Assembly: GCA_963712835.1 (NCBI GenBank)
Contig: CAVQJJ010000002.1
Span: 744,001-808,000, forward strand
Length of the DNA stretch: 64,000 nucleotides
Source of the DNA: DATARH01 sp963712835
GTDB lineage: Bacteria; Pseudomonadota; Alphaproteobacteria; ATCC43930; CGMCC-115725
Reading direction: 5' to 3'
In this document: piece after piece, positions 28,191 through 37,929 of the stretch
Layout: each line of letters opens with the position of its first letter
Position numbering within the stretch: position 1 is the stretch's first letter
Made by a program: the position numbers and the translations under genes
The notes under the pieces: generated by a model
The model's input: only the letters and a program-made list of their open reading frames with translations
What the model was told of the DNA's origin: nothing
Database searches by the model: none

Positions 28191-29366
28191 CTACCGCGTG
28201 AGCCGACGCATCGCCTGGTCGATGCCGGCGAGTGTGAGCGGAAACATGCGGTCATCGACCAGCTGGCGGATCATGTCGATCGACATCGTGCCGCCCCAGT
28301 ATTTCTCCGGCACCGGGTTGAGCCATACCGCCTGCGGGTAATGGTCGAGCAACCGGCGCACCCACACGCTGCCGGCTTCGTCGTTCCAGCGCTCGACGCT
28401 GCCGCCCGGCCGGTCGATCTCGTAGGGGCTCATGCTGGCGTCGCCGACCATCACGACCTTGTAGTTGGAATCGTAGGTGCGCAGGATTTCCATTGTCGGG
28501 ATTTGCTCGACATGCCGCCGGCGCGAATCCTTCCACACGCTCTCGTAGAGGCAGTTGTGGAAATAGAAATGCACGAGGTTCTTGAACTCGCCGCGGGCCG
28601 CCGAAAACAGCTCCTCGCAGACCCGGACATGGTCCTCCATCGACCCGCCGACATCGAGGAACAGCAGTAGTTTGACGGCGTTATGCCGCTCCGGCACGAG
28701 CTTCAAGTCGAGCCAGCCGGCATTATTGGCGGTGGATTTAATCGTGTCGGGCAGGTCGAGTTCGAGGTCGGCGCCCTCGCGCGCGAACTGGCGCAACCGG
28801 CGCAGCGCGATCTTGATGTTGCGAGTGCCGAGCTCGATCGTGTCGTCGAGATTGCGGAACTCGCGGCGGTCCCAGACCTTGACCGCGCGCCGGTTCTTGC
28901 CCTCGTGCTGGCCGATGCGCACGCCTTCGGGGTTGTAGCCGTGCGCGCCAAAGGGCGAGGTGCCGGCGGTGCCGATCCATTTGCTGCCGCCCTGGTGCCG
29001 GCCCTTCTGCTCGGCGAGCCGCTGGCGCAGCGTCTCCATGAGCTTTTCCCAGCCGCCCATCGCCTCGATCTGGGCCTTTTCCTCCTCCGTCAGGAAGCGC
29101 TCGGCGAGCTTGCGCAGCCATTCCTCGGGCAGCTCGGTCGTCGGGTCGGTCGGGGTTTCGAGCCCCTTGAAGCAATGCCCGAACACCCGGTCGAAACGGT
29201 CGAGATAGCGCTCGTCCTTGACCAAAGCCGCGCGCGACAGGAAGTAGAAATCGTCGATGTCGTACCCGGCGACACCCTCCCGCATCGCCTCCATCAACGT
29301 CAGGTACTCGCGCAGGCTGGTCGGCACCTTGGCCGCGCGCAATTCGAGGAAGAACGAGGTGAACAT
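28191..29366 (-). CDS. VWA-domain protein of the CoxE family
   Basis: The 391-residue product has the CoxE-type helical N-terminal region (MFTSFFLELRAAKVPTSLRE) and a C-terminal von Willebrand A domain with the metal-site motif LLFLDVGGSMEDH and VMVGDASMSPYEI. CoxE-like proteins work with MoxR AAA+ ATPases to insert metals or mature enzymes such as CO dehydrogenase. Here the MoxR gene is nearby but separated by an unrelated small gene. The D-x-G-x-S motif differs from the canonical D-x-S-x-S; I believe this is usual in this subgroup. Confidence 0.88.
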   Translation of the reverse strand: MFTSFFLELRAAKVPTSLREYLTLMEAMREGVAGYDIDDFYFLSRAALVKDERYLDRFDRVFGHCFKGLETPTDPTTELPEEWLRKLAERFLTEEEKAQIEAMGGWEKLMETLRQRLAEQKGRHQGGSKWIGTAGTSPFGAHGYNPEGVRIGQHEGKNRRAVKVWDRREFRNLDDTIELGTRNIKIALRRLRQFAREGADLELDLPDTIKSTANNAGWLDLKLVPERHNAVKLLLFLDVGGSMEDHVRVCEELFSAARGEFKNLVHFYFHNCLYESVWKDSRRRHVEQIPTMEILRTYDSNYKVVMVGDASMSPYEIDRPGGSVERWNDEAGSVWVRRLLDHYPQAVWLNPVPEKYWGGTMSIDMIRQLVDDRMFPLTLAGIDQAMRRLTR

Positions 29367-29371
29367 GGTCG

Positions 29372-29734
29372 CTACGAGGTGAGCGGCACAAGCGCCTGTG
29401 CTAACTGGATCGTACCGATATCGCCATCCCAATAGGCAACGAGGGCTGCGGAATTCAGCGTTATCCAGCGGGCGACGGCCGTTTCATCCTCCGATGAAAG
29501 TCGCCCTGCGATGACGTGCGGCGCGGGGCGGATTGCCACGACGGCTGTATTTTCCACGGTCATCCTATTGCCGTGCGTCATATTGACCTTGATCCGGACG
29601 TCGTGACGCGCATTCCCGCGCGGACTGACCCACACCGTCATCGGCAACCCGGTTTCCGCAGGGTACAGGTTCGCCATCTCGAACAACTCATCTTCTATTA
29701 GGTTTGACCCCTTAACGAGATTGTTTGCCGACAT
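29372..29734 (-). CDS. Unknown 120-residue protein between MoxR and CoxE genes
   Basis: The product is a soluble alpha/beta protein with LPMTVWVSPRGNARHDVRIK, VAIRPAPHVIAGRLSSEDE and WITLNSAALVAYWDGDIGTI. It recalls small proteins often encoded next to DUF4160 genes, though none is present here. ATG 29734 (MSANNLVKG) or 29743 is the start. It lies 40 bases after the MoxR stop and 5 before CoxE, so it is co-transcribed. It looks less GC-biased than its neighbours, and its position splits a conserved gene pair. Confidence 0.7.
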   Translation of the reverse strand: MSANNLVKGSNLIEDELFEMANLYPAETGLPMTVWVSPRGNARHDVRIKVNMTHGNRMTVENTAVVAIRPAPHVIAGRLSSEDETAVARWITLNSAALVAYWDGDIGTIQLAQALVPLTS

Positions 29735-29774
29735 GGGATGCATCCATCTAAGAGTGGTCCAAGAACGGAGCAGT

Positions 29775-30623
<849 letters not shown>

Positions 30624-30694
30624 GAACCGTCAACCCGCTGTTATGTCCCGAATGACATACCGTGTGCGGGTGCGGCTGACCAGCGCAGCAATCG

Positions 30695-30717
30695 CCGGGC
30701 CGCCCTTCGCGGCCCGG
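30695..30717 (-). terminator. Strong hairpin downstream of tatA
   Basis: A perfect 9-bp stem (CCGGGCCGC / GCGGCCCGG, loop CCTTC) lies 20 bases past the tatA stop. There is no U-tract, so intrinsic termination is doubtful. It may protect the mRNA 3' end. Confidence 0.4.
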
Positions 30718-30738
30718 TGTTCGCCCTAGGAGAGGACG

Positions 30739-30984
30739 TCAGGCGTGTTCGTGCGGCTGCGCGACGGTGGCTGCCGGCGCGGCCTGCGGCGGGGGCGAGG
30801 TAACCTGCGCCTGGGCCGGTGGCGGGCTTGCCGCGGCAGGCGCGTCTTCTTCCGCCATGCCGGCCTTGAAGGCCTTGATGCCCTTGGCGAAATCGCCCAT
30901 CACCCGGGGCAGCTTGCCGGCGCCGAACAACACCAGGACAATGGCCAACACAACCAGCCAATGCACTAAACTCATCGAACCCAT
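30739..30984 (-). CDS. tatA: Twin-arginine translocase subunit TatA
   Basis: TatA forms the protein-conducting oligomer of the Tat pathway. The 81-residue product has one N-terminal helix (SLVHWLVVLAIVLVLFG), the hinge and amphipathic helix GKLPRVMGDFAKGIKAFKAG, and a Pro/Ala-rich tail. ATG 30984. tatB and tatC are not adjacent, so this is an isolated tatA. At least one Tat-type substrate lies in this window (the solute-binding protein at 40.4 kb). Confidence 0.9.
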   Translation of the reverse strand: MGSMSLVHWLVVLAIVLVLFGAGKLPRVMGDFAKGIKAFKAGMAEEDAPAAASPPPAQAQVTSPPPQAAPAATVAQPHEHA

Positions 30985-31115
30985 CGCACGACCTCGGCAG
31001 CCAAAGAGCGCTCTGTATAGCAGGTTTCCCGCCGCATCGCGAATCGCGGCGGCTGGGGTACGACTTCGTGCCGCGTTCCCGTAAAGTCAAGACTCGTCCG
31101 AAGGAGCCGTTATTC

Positions 31116-32222
31116 ATGAGTTCTTATGTGCCGCCTGCCGAGCCTGCCGCCTGGGAAGAGCGCCGTTCGTCCGTGTTTGACGCCGCCGCCAGCTTCGCCG
31201 CGGAGACCGAGACCAAATGGAGCCGTGACCTCGCCGCCGAGATTCCGCGCCAGTTCGACGAGGACCCGCCGTGGAATGCGGTGCTCGGGCCGGTGCGGCC
31301 GCGCGGCGGACCGAACGGCCTCGTCCTTCGGGGCGGACATATCGTCGCGGAATGGGGCGACACGCGGCAGATCGATCAGACCTTCAGCGTCGCCAAGAGT
31401 TATCTGTCGATCCTCGCCGGGCTCGCTTTCGACCGCGGCCTCATCCGCGACGTGCATGAGCCGGTGCGTCGCACCCCAGGGGTCCATTGGGGCGATGACG
31501 GCGGGTTCGATCCGCCGCACAACGACAAGATAACCTGGCATCATCTTCTGCAGCAGACCTCCGAATGGGCGGGCACGCTGTGGGACAAGCCCGATCAGGT
31601 CGACCATAACCGGCGGGTCGGCGGCATGCCGGACCGCGGCGTGCGGAAGGGCACGCATCGCGACCTCGCTCAGCCGGGAGGCTACTGGGAATACAACGAT
31701 GTTCGCATCAACCGGCTGAGCCTCGCGCTGCTGCGCCTGTGGAAACGGCCGCTGCCCGAGGTCTTTCGCGAGCTGGTGATGGAGCCGATCGGCGCGTCGA
31801 GGGATTGGGAATGGCGCGGTTACCGCAATTCGACCGTCATGCTCGAGGGGAGGGCGGTGGAGTCGGTCGCTGGCGGCTCGCATTGGGGTGGCGGCCTCTT
31901 TATCCACGCGCGTGACCAGGCGCGCATCGGTCTGCTGATGCAGCGCGGTGGGGAATGGGGCGGCAAGCGCATTCTTTCCGAGGAATGGGTCAGGCGCAGC
32001 CTCGCGCCGTGCGAGCTGTTTCCGGTCTACGGTTATCTGTGGTGGCTTAATACCGAGCGGCGGCGCTATCCGAGCGCGCCCGCGGGCAGCTATTATGCCT
32101 CGGGCGCCGGCGGTAACCAGACCTGGATCGATCCTGAGCACGATCTCGTTGCCGTCTTGCGCTGGACCGACCCGGCGGCGATGGACCGCTTTATGGGCCT
32201 CGTCATAACGGCGATCGGATAA
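31116..32222 (+). CDS. Serine hydrolase of the beta-lactamase (class C-like) family
   Basis: The 368-residue product has the S-x-x-K nucleophile motif TFSVAKSYLSI, a YND motif in GYWEYNDVRINRLSL, and a later SGAGGNQTWIDPE segment, as in esterases and DD-peptidase-like beta-lactamase relatives. No signal peptide is seen, so it is probably cytosolic. ATG 31116 has AAGGAG nine bases upstream. minC follows 11 bases after its stop, so it may share the min transcript. The substrate is unknown. Confidence 0.88.
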   Translation: MSSYVPPAEPAAWEERRSSVFDAAASFAAETETKWSRDLAAEIPRQFDEDPPWNAVLGPVRPRGGPNGLVLRGGHIVAEWGDTRQIDQTFSVAKSYLSILAGLAFDRGLIRDVHEPVRRTPGVHWGDDGGFDPPHNDKITWHHLLQQTSEWAGTLWDKPDQVDHNRRVGGMPDRGVRKGTHRDLAQPGGYWEYNDVRINRLSLALLRLWKRPLPEVFRELVMEPIGASRDWEWRGYRNSTVMLEGRAVESVAGGSHWGGGLFIHARDQARIGLLMQRGGEWGGKRILSEEWVRRSLAPCELFPVYGYLWWLNTERRRYPSAPAGSYYASGAGGNQTWIDPEHDLVAVLRWTDPAAMDRFMGLVITAIG

Positions 32223-32233
32223 GAGGGGAGTTG

Positions 32234-32911
32234 ATGGCGGCGGGCAATATCGTGCAGGGCGCACTGTTCACCGTGATGGTGGTGCGCGCCGCGTCGCTGC
32301 GCGATCCGGCCTTCGAGCATGAGTTGTCGCAGCAGATTTCGCGCAGCCCGCGCTTCTTTCAGAACGCCCCGGTGGTGCTCGATTTGCGCGGCGTCGAGAG
32401 CCTGACCGAGGCGAGCGAGTTCGAGACGGTGAAGGGTAAGCTGCGCGAGCTCACCCTGACCCTCGTGGGCGTGCAGAACGCGCAGCCGGCGCAACTGGAG
32501 GCGGCCACGGAAGCGGGCCTCGCGAGCTTCGCGCCAACCTCGGGCGGCGGACAGGCGCGGATCGAGCGGAGCGCACCGCCGGCGCCCAAGACGCGGCTGA
32601 TCACCGCGCCGGTGCGTTCGGGAACGCAAATCTACGCGCGCGGCAGCGATCTTATCGTCACCGCCGCGGTCAGTCCCGGCGCCGAGCTCGTAGCCGACGG
32701 CAATATCCATGTTTATGGCGCGCTGCGGGGCCGGGCGCTCGCCGGCGCCAGCGGCGACGAGGCGTCGCGCATTTTCTGCACGCGTCTTGAGGCCGAGCTC
32801 GTTAGCATCGCCGGACGTTACCTCGTCAGCGAACAATTGCCGGCCGGCATGCAATCGACGCCGGTGCAGATCGCGCTTGTCGATGACCAGTTGACCATTA
32901 CGCGGAATTGA
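32234..32911 (+). CDS. minC: Septum site-determining protein MinC
   Basis: MinC inhibits FtsZ polymerisation away from midcell. The 225-residue protein has an N-terminal MinC_N-like domain (VVLDLRGVESLTEASEFETV) and a C-terminal beta-helix VRSGTQIYARGSDLIVTAAV, then GAELVADGNIHVYGALRGRA. ATG 32234 has GAGGGGAG just upstream. It is the first gene of minCDE. Confidence 0.94.
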   Translation: MAAGNIVQGALFTVMVVRAASLRDPAFEHELSQQISRSPRFFQNAPVVLDLRGVESLTEASEFETVKGKLRELTLTLVGVQNAQPAQLEAATEAGLASFAPTSGGGQARIERSAPPAPKTRLITAPVRSGTQIYARGSDLIVTAAVSPGAELVADGNIHVYGALRGRALAGASGDEASRIFCTRLEAELVSIAGRYLVSEQLPAGMQSTPVQIALVDDQLTITRN

Positions 32912-32994
32912 CGCTCATCATTGGGGTTGTTGGGGAACTGGCCGCAGGGAATAAAAATCCCGTCGGGCGTAAAGGGGCCAGAGGGGAGGCCGGG

Positions 32995-33807
32995 TTGGCG
33001 AAGGTAATTGTGATCACGTCGGGCAAAGGCGGCGTCGGTAAGACGACGACCTCCGCCGCGTTCGCCGCTGGCCTGGCGCTGCGCGGCCACAAGACCGTCG
33101 TGATCGATTTCGACGTGGGCCTGCGGAACCTCGACCTGGTGATGGGGTGCGAGCGCCGCGTCGTGTTCGATTTCATCAACGTCATCAACGGCGACGCCAA
33201 TCTCAACCAGGCCCTCATCAAGGACAAGCGTCACGACAACCTCTTCATCTTCCCGACCTCCCAGACGCGCGACAAGAACGCGCTGAAGCGCGAGGGTGTC
33301 GAACGGGTCATGGAGGAGCTGAAGCAGCAGTTCGAGTACATCATCTGCGACAGCCCCGCCGGTATCGAGCACGGCGCGATCACCGCGCTCTATTTCGCCG
33401 ACAGCGCGATCATCGTCACCAACCCGGAAGTCTCCTCGGTGCGCGACAGCGACCGGATCATCGGCATTCTCGCCTCGAAATCGCGCCGCGCCGAGCGCAA
33501 CGAAGGGGCGGTCGATGTCCACCTGCTGCTGACCCGCTATGACCCGGCGCGCGTCGCCAAGGGCGAGATGCTGGCGGTCGACGACGTGAAGGAAATTCTG
33601 TCGATCCCGCTTTTGGGGGTGATCCCGGAATCGGAATTGGTGCTGCGCGCGTCGAACACCGGAACCCCAGTGGTGTTCGACGAGGAAAGCCCGGCCGGCC
33701 GGGCCTATGTCGATGCGGTCGCGCGGTTTCTCGGCGAACAGCGCGAGATGCGCTTCGTCACGCCGCAGCGGCGCAACTTCTTCCGGGCACTCTTTGGTAG
33801 GGCGTAG
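32995..33807 (+). CDS. minD: Septum site-determining ATPase MinD
   Basis: MinD is a membrane-binding deviant Walker-type ATPase that recruits MinC and oscillates with MinE. The 270-residue product has ITSGKGGVGKTTTSAAFAAG near residue 8, DFDVGLRNLDLVMGCERR, and a C-terminal amphipathic membrane-targeting helix (RRNFFRALFGRA). The TTG start at 32995 follows GGGGAGG five bases upstream and gives the normal MAKVIVITSGKGG N-terminus. An in-frame extension into minC is rejected. Confidence 0.96.
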   Translation: MAKVIVITSGKGGVGKTTTSAAFAAGLALRGHKTVVIDFDVGLRNLDLVMGCERRVVFDFINVINGDANLNQALIKDKRHDNLFIFPTSQTRDKNALKREGVERVMEELKQQFEYIICDSPAGIEHGAITALYFADSAIIVTNPEVSSVRDSDRIIGILASKSRRAERNEGAVDVHLLLTRYDPARVAKGEMLAVDDVKEILSIPLLGVIPESELVLRASNTGTPVVFDEESPAGRAYVDAVARFLGEQREMRFVTPQRRNFFRALFGRA

Positions 33808-33813
33808 GGCGTG

Positions 33814-34113
33814 ATGGGGCTCTTCCGCGCACTGTTTCAGCCAAAGCGAACCAGCGCTCAGGTCGCCAAGGAACGGCTCAAGATCGTGCTCGCCCACGAG
33901 CGGGCGAGCGGCCGAGCGCCGGATTTTCTGCCGACCCTGCAAAAAGAGCTGCTCGCGGTCGTCGGCCGCTATGTCGAGATCAGCGACGACGGCATCCGCG
34001 TGACGCTTGGCGCTTCCGGCGGCACCTCCACGCTCGAGATCAACATCGAGATCGAAGGCGGCAAGGTGAAAAAAGGCGACCCCTCCGGTTCCCCGCTCAG
34101 CGCCGCAGTTTAA
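33814..34113 (+). CDS. minE: Cell division topological specificity factor MinE
   Basis: MinE stimulates MinD ATPase and sets the oscillation. The 99-residue product starts with the amphipathic MGLFRALFQPKRTSAQVAKE helix, then the anti-MinCD region RLKIVLAHERASGR and the topological-specificity domain FLPTLQKELLAVVGRYVEI. ATG 33814 is preferred over the GTG one codon earlier. It starts 6 bases after minD. Confidence 0.94.
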   Translation: MGLFRALFQPKRTSAQVAKERLKIVLAHERASGRAPDFLPTLQKELLAVVGRYVEISDDGIRVTLGASGGTSTLEINIEIEGGKVKKGDPSGSPLSAAV

Positions 34114-34190
34114 ATCTCCGCATCACCCCCGGCGAATGCTGGGGCCGATTGACCGCATCACGATGGGTTCCGGCTTTGGCGGGGATGGAA

Positions 34191-35297
34191 TCAGGCGGTG
34201 CGTTGCCATTCTTCCCGCACAACGGATTCGGCTTCTTCGCGTAGCCGCGCTTTTTTTTCTTCACCGACCCTCTCCGGGCTCGCCAGCCGCGAATACGCCC
34301 ATACCGCGCTGGCTCTGACCAGCGGCGAGGCATCGTCGAGACATTCCCGCGCTACCTCGGCCAACCCCGCATCGCCGCTATTGCCGATCGCGATCAGCAC
34401 ATTGCGCAGGAAACGGTCGCGGCCGATGCGCTTGACGGCGCTGTTCGAGAACCTTCGGCGGAACGCCGTATCGTCGAGGCCGGCGAGCTCGGCAAGGCGC
34501 GGCGCGCTCAGCTCGGCGCGCGGCAGAAAATCGGGCTCGGCCGTCGCTCGCGCGTATTTGTTCCACGGGCACACCGCCAGGCAGTCGTCGCAGCCGTAGA
34601 TCCGGTTGCCGATGAGCGGCCGCAGCTCGGGATCGATCATGCCCTTGTGCTCGATCGTCAGGTACGAGATGCAGCGCCGCGCATCGAGCCGGTAGGGCGC
34701 GGGGAACGCCTTGGTGGGGCAAGCGTCGAGACAGTCGCGGCAGGTGCCGCAATGGTCGCTTTCGGCCGCGTCCGGCTCCAGCGCCAGGCTCAGATAGATT
34801 TCGCCGAGGAACAGCCACGACCCGTATGCGCGCGACACCAGATTGGTGTGCTTGCCTTGCCAGCCGATGCCGGCCTGCTGTGCGAGCGGCTTTTCCATGA
34901 CCGGCGCGGTATCGACGAACACCTTCAACTCGCCCGGCCAGCGTTCGACGATCCAACGCGCCAGTGCCTTCAGGCGCTTCTTGACCGTGTCGTGGTAGTC
35001 GCGCCCACGGGCGTAGATCGAGACGTTTCCGGCGCCGCTATCGACGTCGCCAATCTCGCCGCCGTAATTCATCCCGAGCACGACGACAGTCTTTGCCTCG
35101 CGCCACAAGGCTTGCGGGTCGCCGCGCTGCTCGGCCCGCGCCGCGAGCCAGCCCATCTCGCCATGATAGCCGCGCGCCAGAAATTCGGCGAGGTCGGCGC
35201 GTGCGCCGTCGGCAAGATGCGCTTCGGCGAAACCGACCGCGTCGAAGCCGCGCGCCAACGCTTCCGACCGTATCGCTTCGCGGATCGCGCCTGTCAT
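34191..35297 (-). CDS. queG: Epoxyqueuosine reductase
   Basis: QueG reduces epoxyqueuosine in tRNA to queuosine using cobalamin and two [4Fe-4S] clusters. The 368-residue product has SIYARGRDYHDTVKKRLKAL, the ligand runs CGTCRDCLDACPTKAF and CDDCLAVCPWNKYA, and a C-terminal HEAT-like segment (GDAGLAEVARECLDD). ATG 35297 overlaps the queF stop. It is the last gene of the queA-tgt-queF-queG set. Confidence 0.95.
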   Translation of the reverse strand: MTGAIREAIRSEALARGFDAVGFAEAHLADGARADLAEFLARGYHGEMGWLAARAEQRGDPQALWREAKTVVVLGMNYGGEIGDVDSGAGNVSIYARGRDYHDTVKKRLKALARWIVERWPGELKVFVDTAPVMEKPLAQQAGIGWQGKHTNLVSRAYGSWLFLGEIYLSLALEPDAAESDHCGTCRDCLDACPTKAFPAPYRLDARRCISYLTIEHKGMIDPELRPLIGNRIYGCDDCLAVCPWNKYARATAEPDFLPRAELSAPRLAELAGLDDTAFRRRFSNSAVKRIGRDRFLRNVLIAIGNSGDAGLAEVARECLDDASPLVRASAVWAYSRLASPERVGEEKKARLREEAESVVREEWQRTA

Positions 35298-35758
35298 CCC
35301 CGCCCGCGATAGGGGGCGACGCCGGCATCGGGCAGGTACAACCCGGCCGGAGGTTCGCCGGTCTGGTAGAACACGTCGATCGGCATGCCGCCGCGCGGAT
35401 ACCAGTAGCCGCCGATCCGGAGCCATTTCGGCGCCATCGCCTCGATCAGCCGGCTGGCGATCGTCAAGGTGCAATCCTCATGGAACGTGCCGTGATTGCG
35501 GAACGACCCGAGGTACAATTTCAACGATTTGCTCTCGAGCAATGAATCCTGCGGCACATAATCGATGACGAGGTGCGCGAAGTCCGGCTGGCCGGTCAGC
35601 GGACACAGCGTGGTGAATTCCGGGCAGGTGAAGCGTACCCCGTAGAGCACGCCGGGATGCGGGTTCGCCACGCATTCGAGCTTCGCCTTGTCGGGCGAGG
35701 CGGGCAGGCGGGTGCGCCGCCCGAGCTGGGTCAGCCCCGCCGGCCGGGTGCGCATCAT
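35294..35758 (-). CDS. queF: NADPH-dependent 7-cyano-7-deazaguanine reductase (preQ0 reductase)
   Basis: QueF reduces preQ0 to preQ1. The 154-residue unimodular type has the catalytic cysteine and partner block RFTCPEFTTLCPLTGQPDFA and the signature ESKSLKLYLGSFRNHGTFHE. Two adjacent ATGs (35758 and 35755) are possible starts. It begins 10 bases after the tgt stop and overlaps queG. Confidence 0.95.
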   Translation of the reverse strand: MMRTRPAGLTQLGRRTRLPASPDKAKLECVANPHPGVLYGVRFTCPEFTTLCPLTGQPDFAHLVIDYVPQDSLLESKSLKLYLGSFRNHGTFHEDCTLTIASRLIEAMAPKWLRIGGYWYPRGGMPIDVFYQTGEPPAGLYLPDAGVAPYRGRG

Positions 35759-35768
35759 GTCGTAGGTC

Positions 35769-36857
35769 TCATAGGGGCGCCTCGAACTCGGCGAGCCTGC
35801 CCGCCATGATCGCCTCCCGCGTCGCCGCCATCAGATCGGCGTAGTAAGTCAAATTGTGGGCGGTCAACAGCATCGCCGCAAGGATTTCGCCCGCTTTCAC
35901 AAGGTGATGCAGATAGGCGCGGCTGAACCCGGTGCAAGCCGGACAGCGGCATACGGGATCGAGCGGCGCGGGGTCTTCGGCGTGGCGCGCATTGCGCAGG
36001 TTCAGCGAGCCGTGCCGGGTAAACGCCTGCGCGGTGCGGCCGGAACGGGTCGGCAGCACGCAATCGAACATATCGATGCCGCGTTTTATGGCGCCGACCA
36101 GATCGCTCGGCTTGCCGACCCCCATCAAATAGCGCGGCCGGTCCTCCGGCAGAAACGGCACGGTTGCCTCGGTCATCGCGAAGGTCGTCGCCTGGCCTTC
36201 GCCGATCGCCAGCCCGCCGATCGCATAGCCGTCAAAGCCGATCGCGCCGAGCCGTTTCGCCGAGCGCTCGCGCAGGTCGGCGTACACGCCGCCCTGCACG
36301 ATGCCGAAAATCCCGTGGCCAGCGCGCTCGACAAAGGCCGCACGGGACCGCTCGGCCCAGCGCATCGACAATTCCATCGAGGCCTCGACCGCCGCGCGCT
36401 CGGAGGGGAAGGGGGTGCATTCGTCAAACGCCATGGTGATGTCGCTGCCGAGCAGGTGCTGTACCTCTATCGAGCGCTCCGGGGTCAGCAAATGTCTGCT
36501 GCCGTCGATATGCGAACGGAACGCGACGCCCTCTTCGCCGATCGCACGCAGCTTTGAGAGTGACATGACCTGGAAGCCGCCGCTGTCGGTGAGGATCGCG
36601 TGCGGCCAGTTCATGAATTTGTGCAGGCCGCCGAGCGCCGCGACGCGCTCGGCTCCTGGCCGCAGCATCAAGTGGTAGGTGTTGCCGAGGATAAGCCGCG
36701 CGCCGGTCGCGGCGACTCCGTCCGGGGTCATCGCCTTGACCGTCGCCGCGGTGCCGACCGGCATGAAGCACGGCGTCTCGACCACCCCATGCGCGGTATT
36801 CAACCGGCCCGCTCGCGCCGCGCCGTCGCGCGCGACGATCTCGAAGCCGATAGTCAT
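35769..36857 (-). CDS. tgt: tRNA-guanine transglycosylase
   Basis: Tgt exchanges guanine-34 of GUN-anticodon tRNAs for preQ1. The 362-residue product has the N-terminal TPCFMPVGTAATVKAMTPD, the nucleophile region ILTDSGGFQVMSLSKL, GGLAIGEGQ, and the zinc site CRCPACTGFSRAYLHHL. ATG 36857 overlaps the queA stop by 4 bases. Confidence 0.96.
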   Translation of the reverse strand: MTIGFEIVARDGAARAGRLNTAHGVVETPCFMPVGTAATVKAMTPDGVAATGARLILGNTYHLMLRPGAERVAALGGLHKFMNWPHAILTDSGGFQVMSLSKLRAIGEEGVAFRSHIDGSRHLLTPERSIEVQHLLGSDITMAFDECTPFPSERAAVEASMELSMRWAERSRAAFVERAGHGIFGIVQGGVYADLRERSAKRLGAIGFDGYAIGGLAIGEGQATTFAMTEATVPFLPEDRPRYLMGVGKPSDLVGAIKRGIDMFDCVLPTRSGRTAQAFTRHGSLNLRNARHAEDPAPLDPVCRCPACTGFSRAYLHHLVKAGEILAAMLLTAHNLTYYADLMAATREAIMAGRLAEFEAPL

Positions 36858-37903
36858 GTTGGACCGCCCGCGGTCCGATCAATCAGGCAGGCGTCGCCGT
36901 AGGAAAAGAAGCGATACCGCTCGGCGACCGCGTGCGCATAGGCCGCCTTCATCCGGTCGAGCCCGGCCAGCGCCGCGACGAGCATGAACAGGGTTGAGCG
37001 CGGCAAATGGAAATTGGTCAGCAATAAGTCGACCGCCTTGAACCGGTAGCCGGGCAGGATGAAGAGCCGCGTCTCGCCTGAAAAAGCCTGCACCTCGCCC
37101 GCCTCGGCCGCGGCGCTTTCGAGGAGGCGCAGGCTCGTCGTGCCGATCGCGACGACGCGCCCGCCGCGCGCCTTGGCAACGCGGATCCGCGCGGCCGTCT
37201 CATCAGCAATGACGCCCCATTCCCCGTGCATATGGTGCTCGCGCGGGTCGTTGGCCTTGACCGGGAGGAACGTTCCCGGCCCGACATGCAGGGTTACGGT
37301 TGCCCACTCGACACGACGCGCCTTGATGCGCTCGACAAGGTCCGGGGTGAAATGCAGCCCCGCCGTCGGCGCCGCGACCGCGCCGGGTGCGCGTGCGAAC
37401 ATCGTCTGGTAGCGCTCGCGGTCGGCCGGGTCGCCGCCTTTCGGGCGCTTGATGTAAGGCGGCAGCGGCATCGCGCCGTGCCGAGCGAGAGCCTGGGCGA
37501 ACGCTTCGCCCTCAAGCGTGAAACGCAGCACCAGCGAGCCGTCCGGCTCCTTGGCAACGACCGCGGCGGCGAAATCGGCGGCGAAGTCGATGCGGTCGCC
37601 CGGATGCAACCGCCTGGCGCCCTTGGCGTAGGCCTGCCACGCCCCGCCGCCGAGATCATGCGCCAGTGTGATCTCGACCGTCGCCGCGCCGCGCGTTCCC
37701 ACCAGCCGCGCGGGGATCACCTTGGTGTCGTTGCACACGACGATGTCGCCCGGCCGGAGCAGTTCCGGCAGATCGGCGATGCGCCGGTCCCGGAGCGTGC
37801 CTCCCGCCGGCACGACCAGAAGCCGCGCGCTGTCGCGCGGCTCGGCGGGCTTGTCGGCTATCAGCTCGCGCGGCAGGGGGAAGTCGAAATCGTCGAGGTG
37901 CAT
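36854..37903 (-). CDS. queA: S-adenosylmethionine:tRNA ribosyltransferase-isomerase
   Basis: QueA transfers the ribosyl part of SAM to preQ1-tRNA to give epoxyqueuosine. The 349-residue product opens MHLDDFDFPLPRELIADKPA and has IVVCNDTKVIPARLVG, APTAGLHFTPDL and the C-terminal NFHLPRSTLFMLVAALAG blocks. ATG 37903 is chosen because homologues start here; the open frame upstream overlaps the neighbouring deacetylase gene. Confidence 0.96.
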   Translation of the reverse strand: MHLDDFDFPLPRELIADKPAEPRDSARLLVVPAGGTLRDRRIADLPELLRPGDIVVCNDTKVIPARLVGTRGAATVEITLAHDLGGGAWQAYAKGARRLHPGDRIDFAADFAAAVVAKEPDGSLVLRFTLEGEAFAQALARHGAMPLPPYIKRPKGGDPADRERYQTMFARAPGAVAAPTAGLHFTPDLVERIKARRVEWATVTLHVGPGTFLPVKANDPREHHMHGEWGVIADETAARIRVAKARGGRVVAIGTTSLRLLESAAAEAGEVQAFSGETRLFILPGYRFKAVDLLLTNFHLPRSTLFMLVAALAGLDRMKAAYAHAVAERYRFFSYGDACLIDRTAGGPT

Positions 37904-37929
37904 CGGTCGAGGGTCGAGCGACAGCTTGC

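Noticed and set aside
28191..29366. Loss of the VWA metal site because of D-x-G-x-S instead of D-x-S-x-S
   Set aside because: The glycine variant appears common in this CoxE-like subgroup, so it does not show loss of function.
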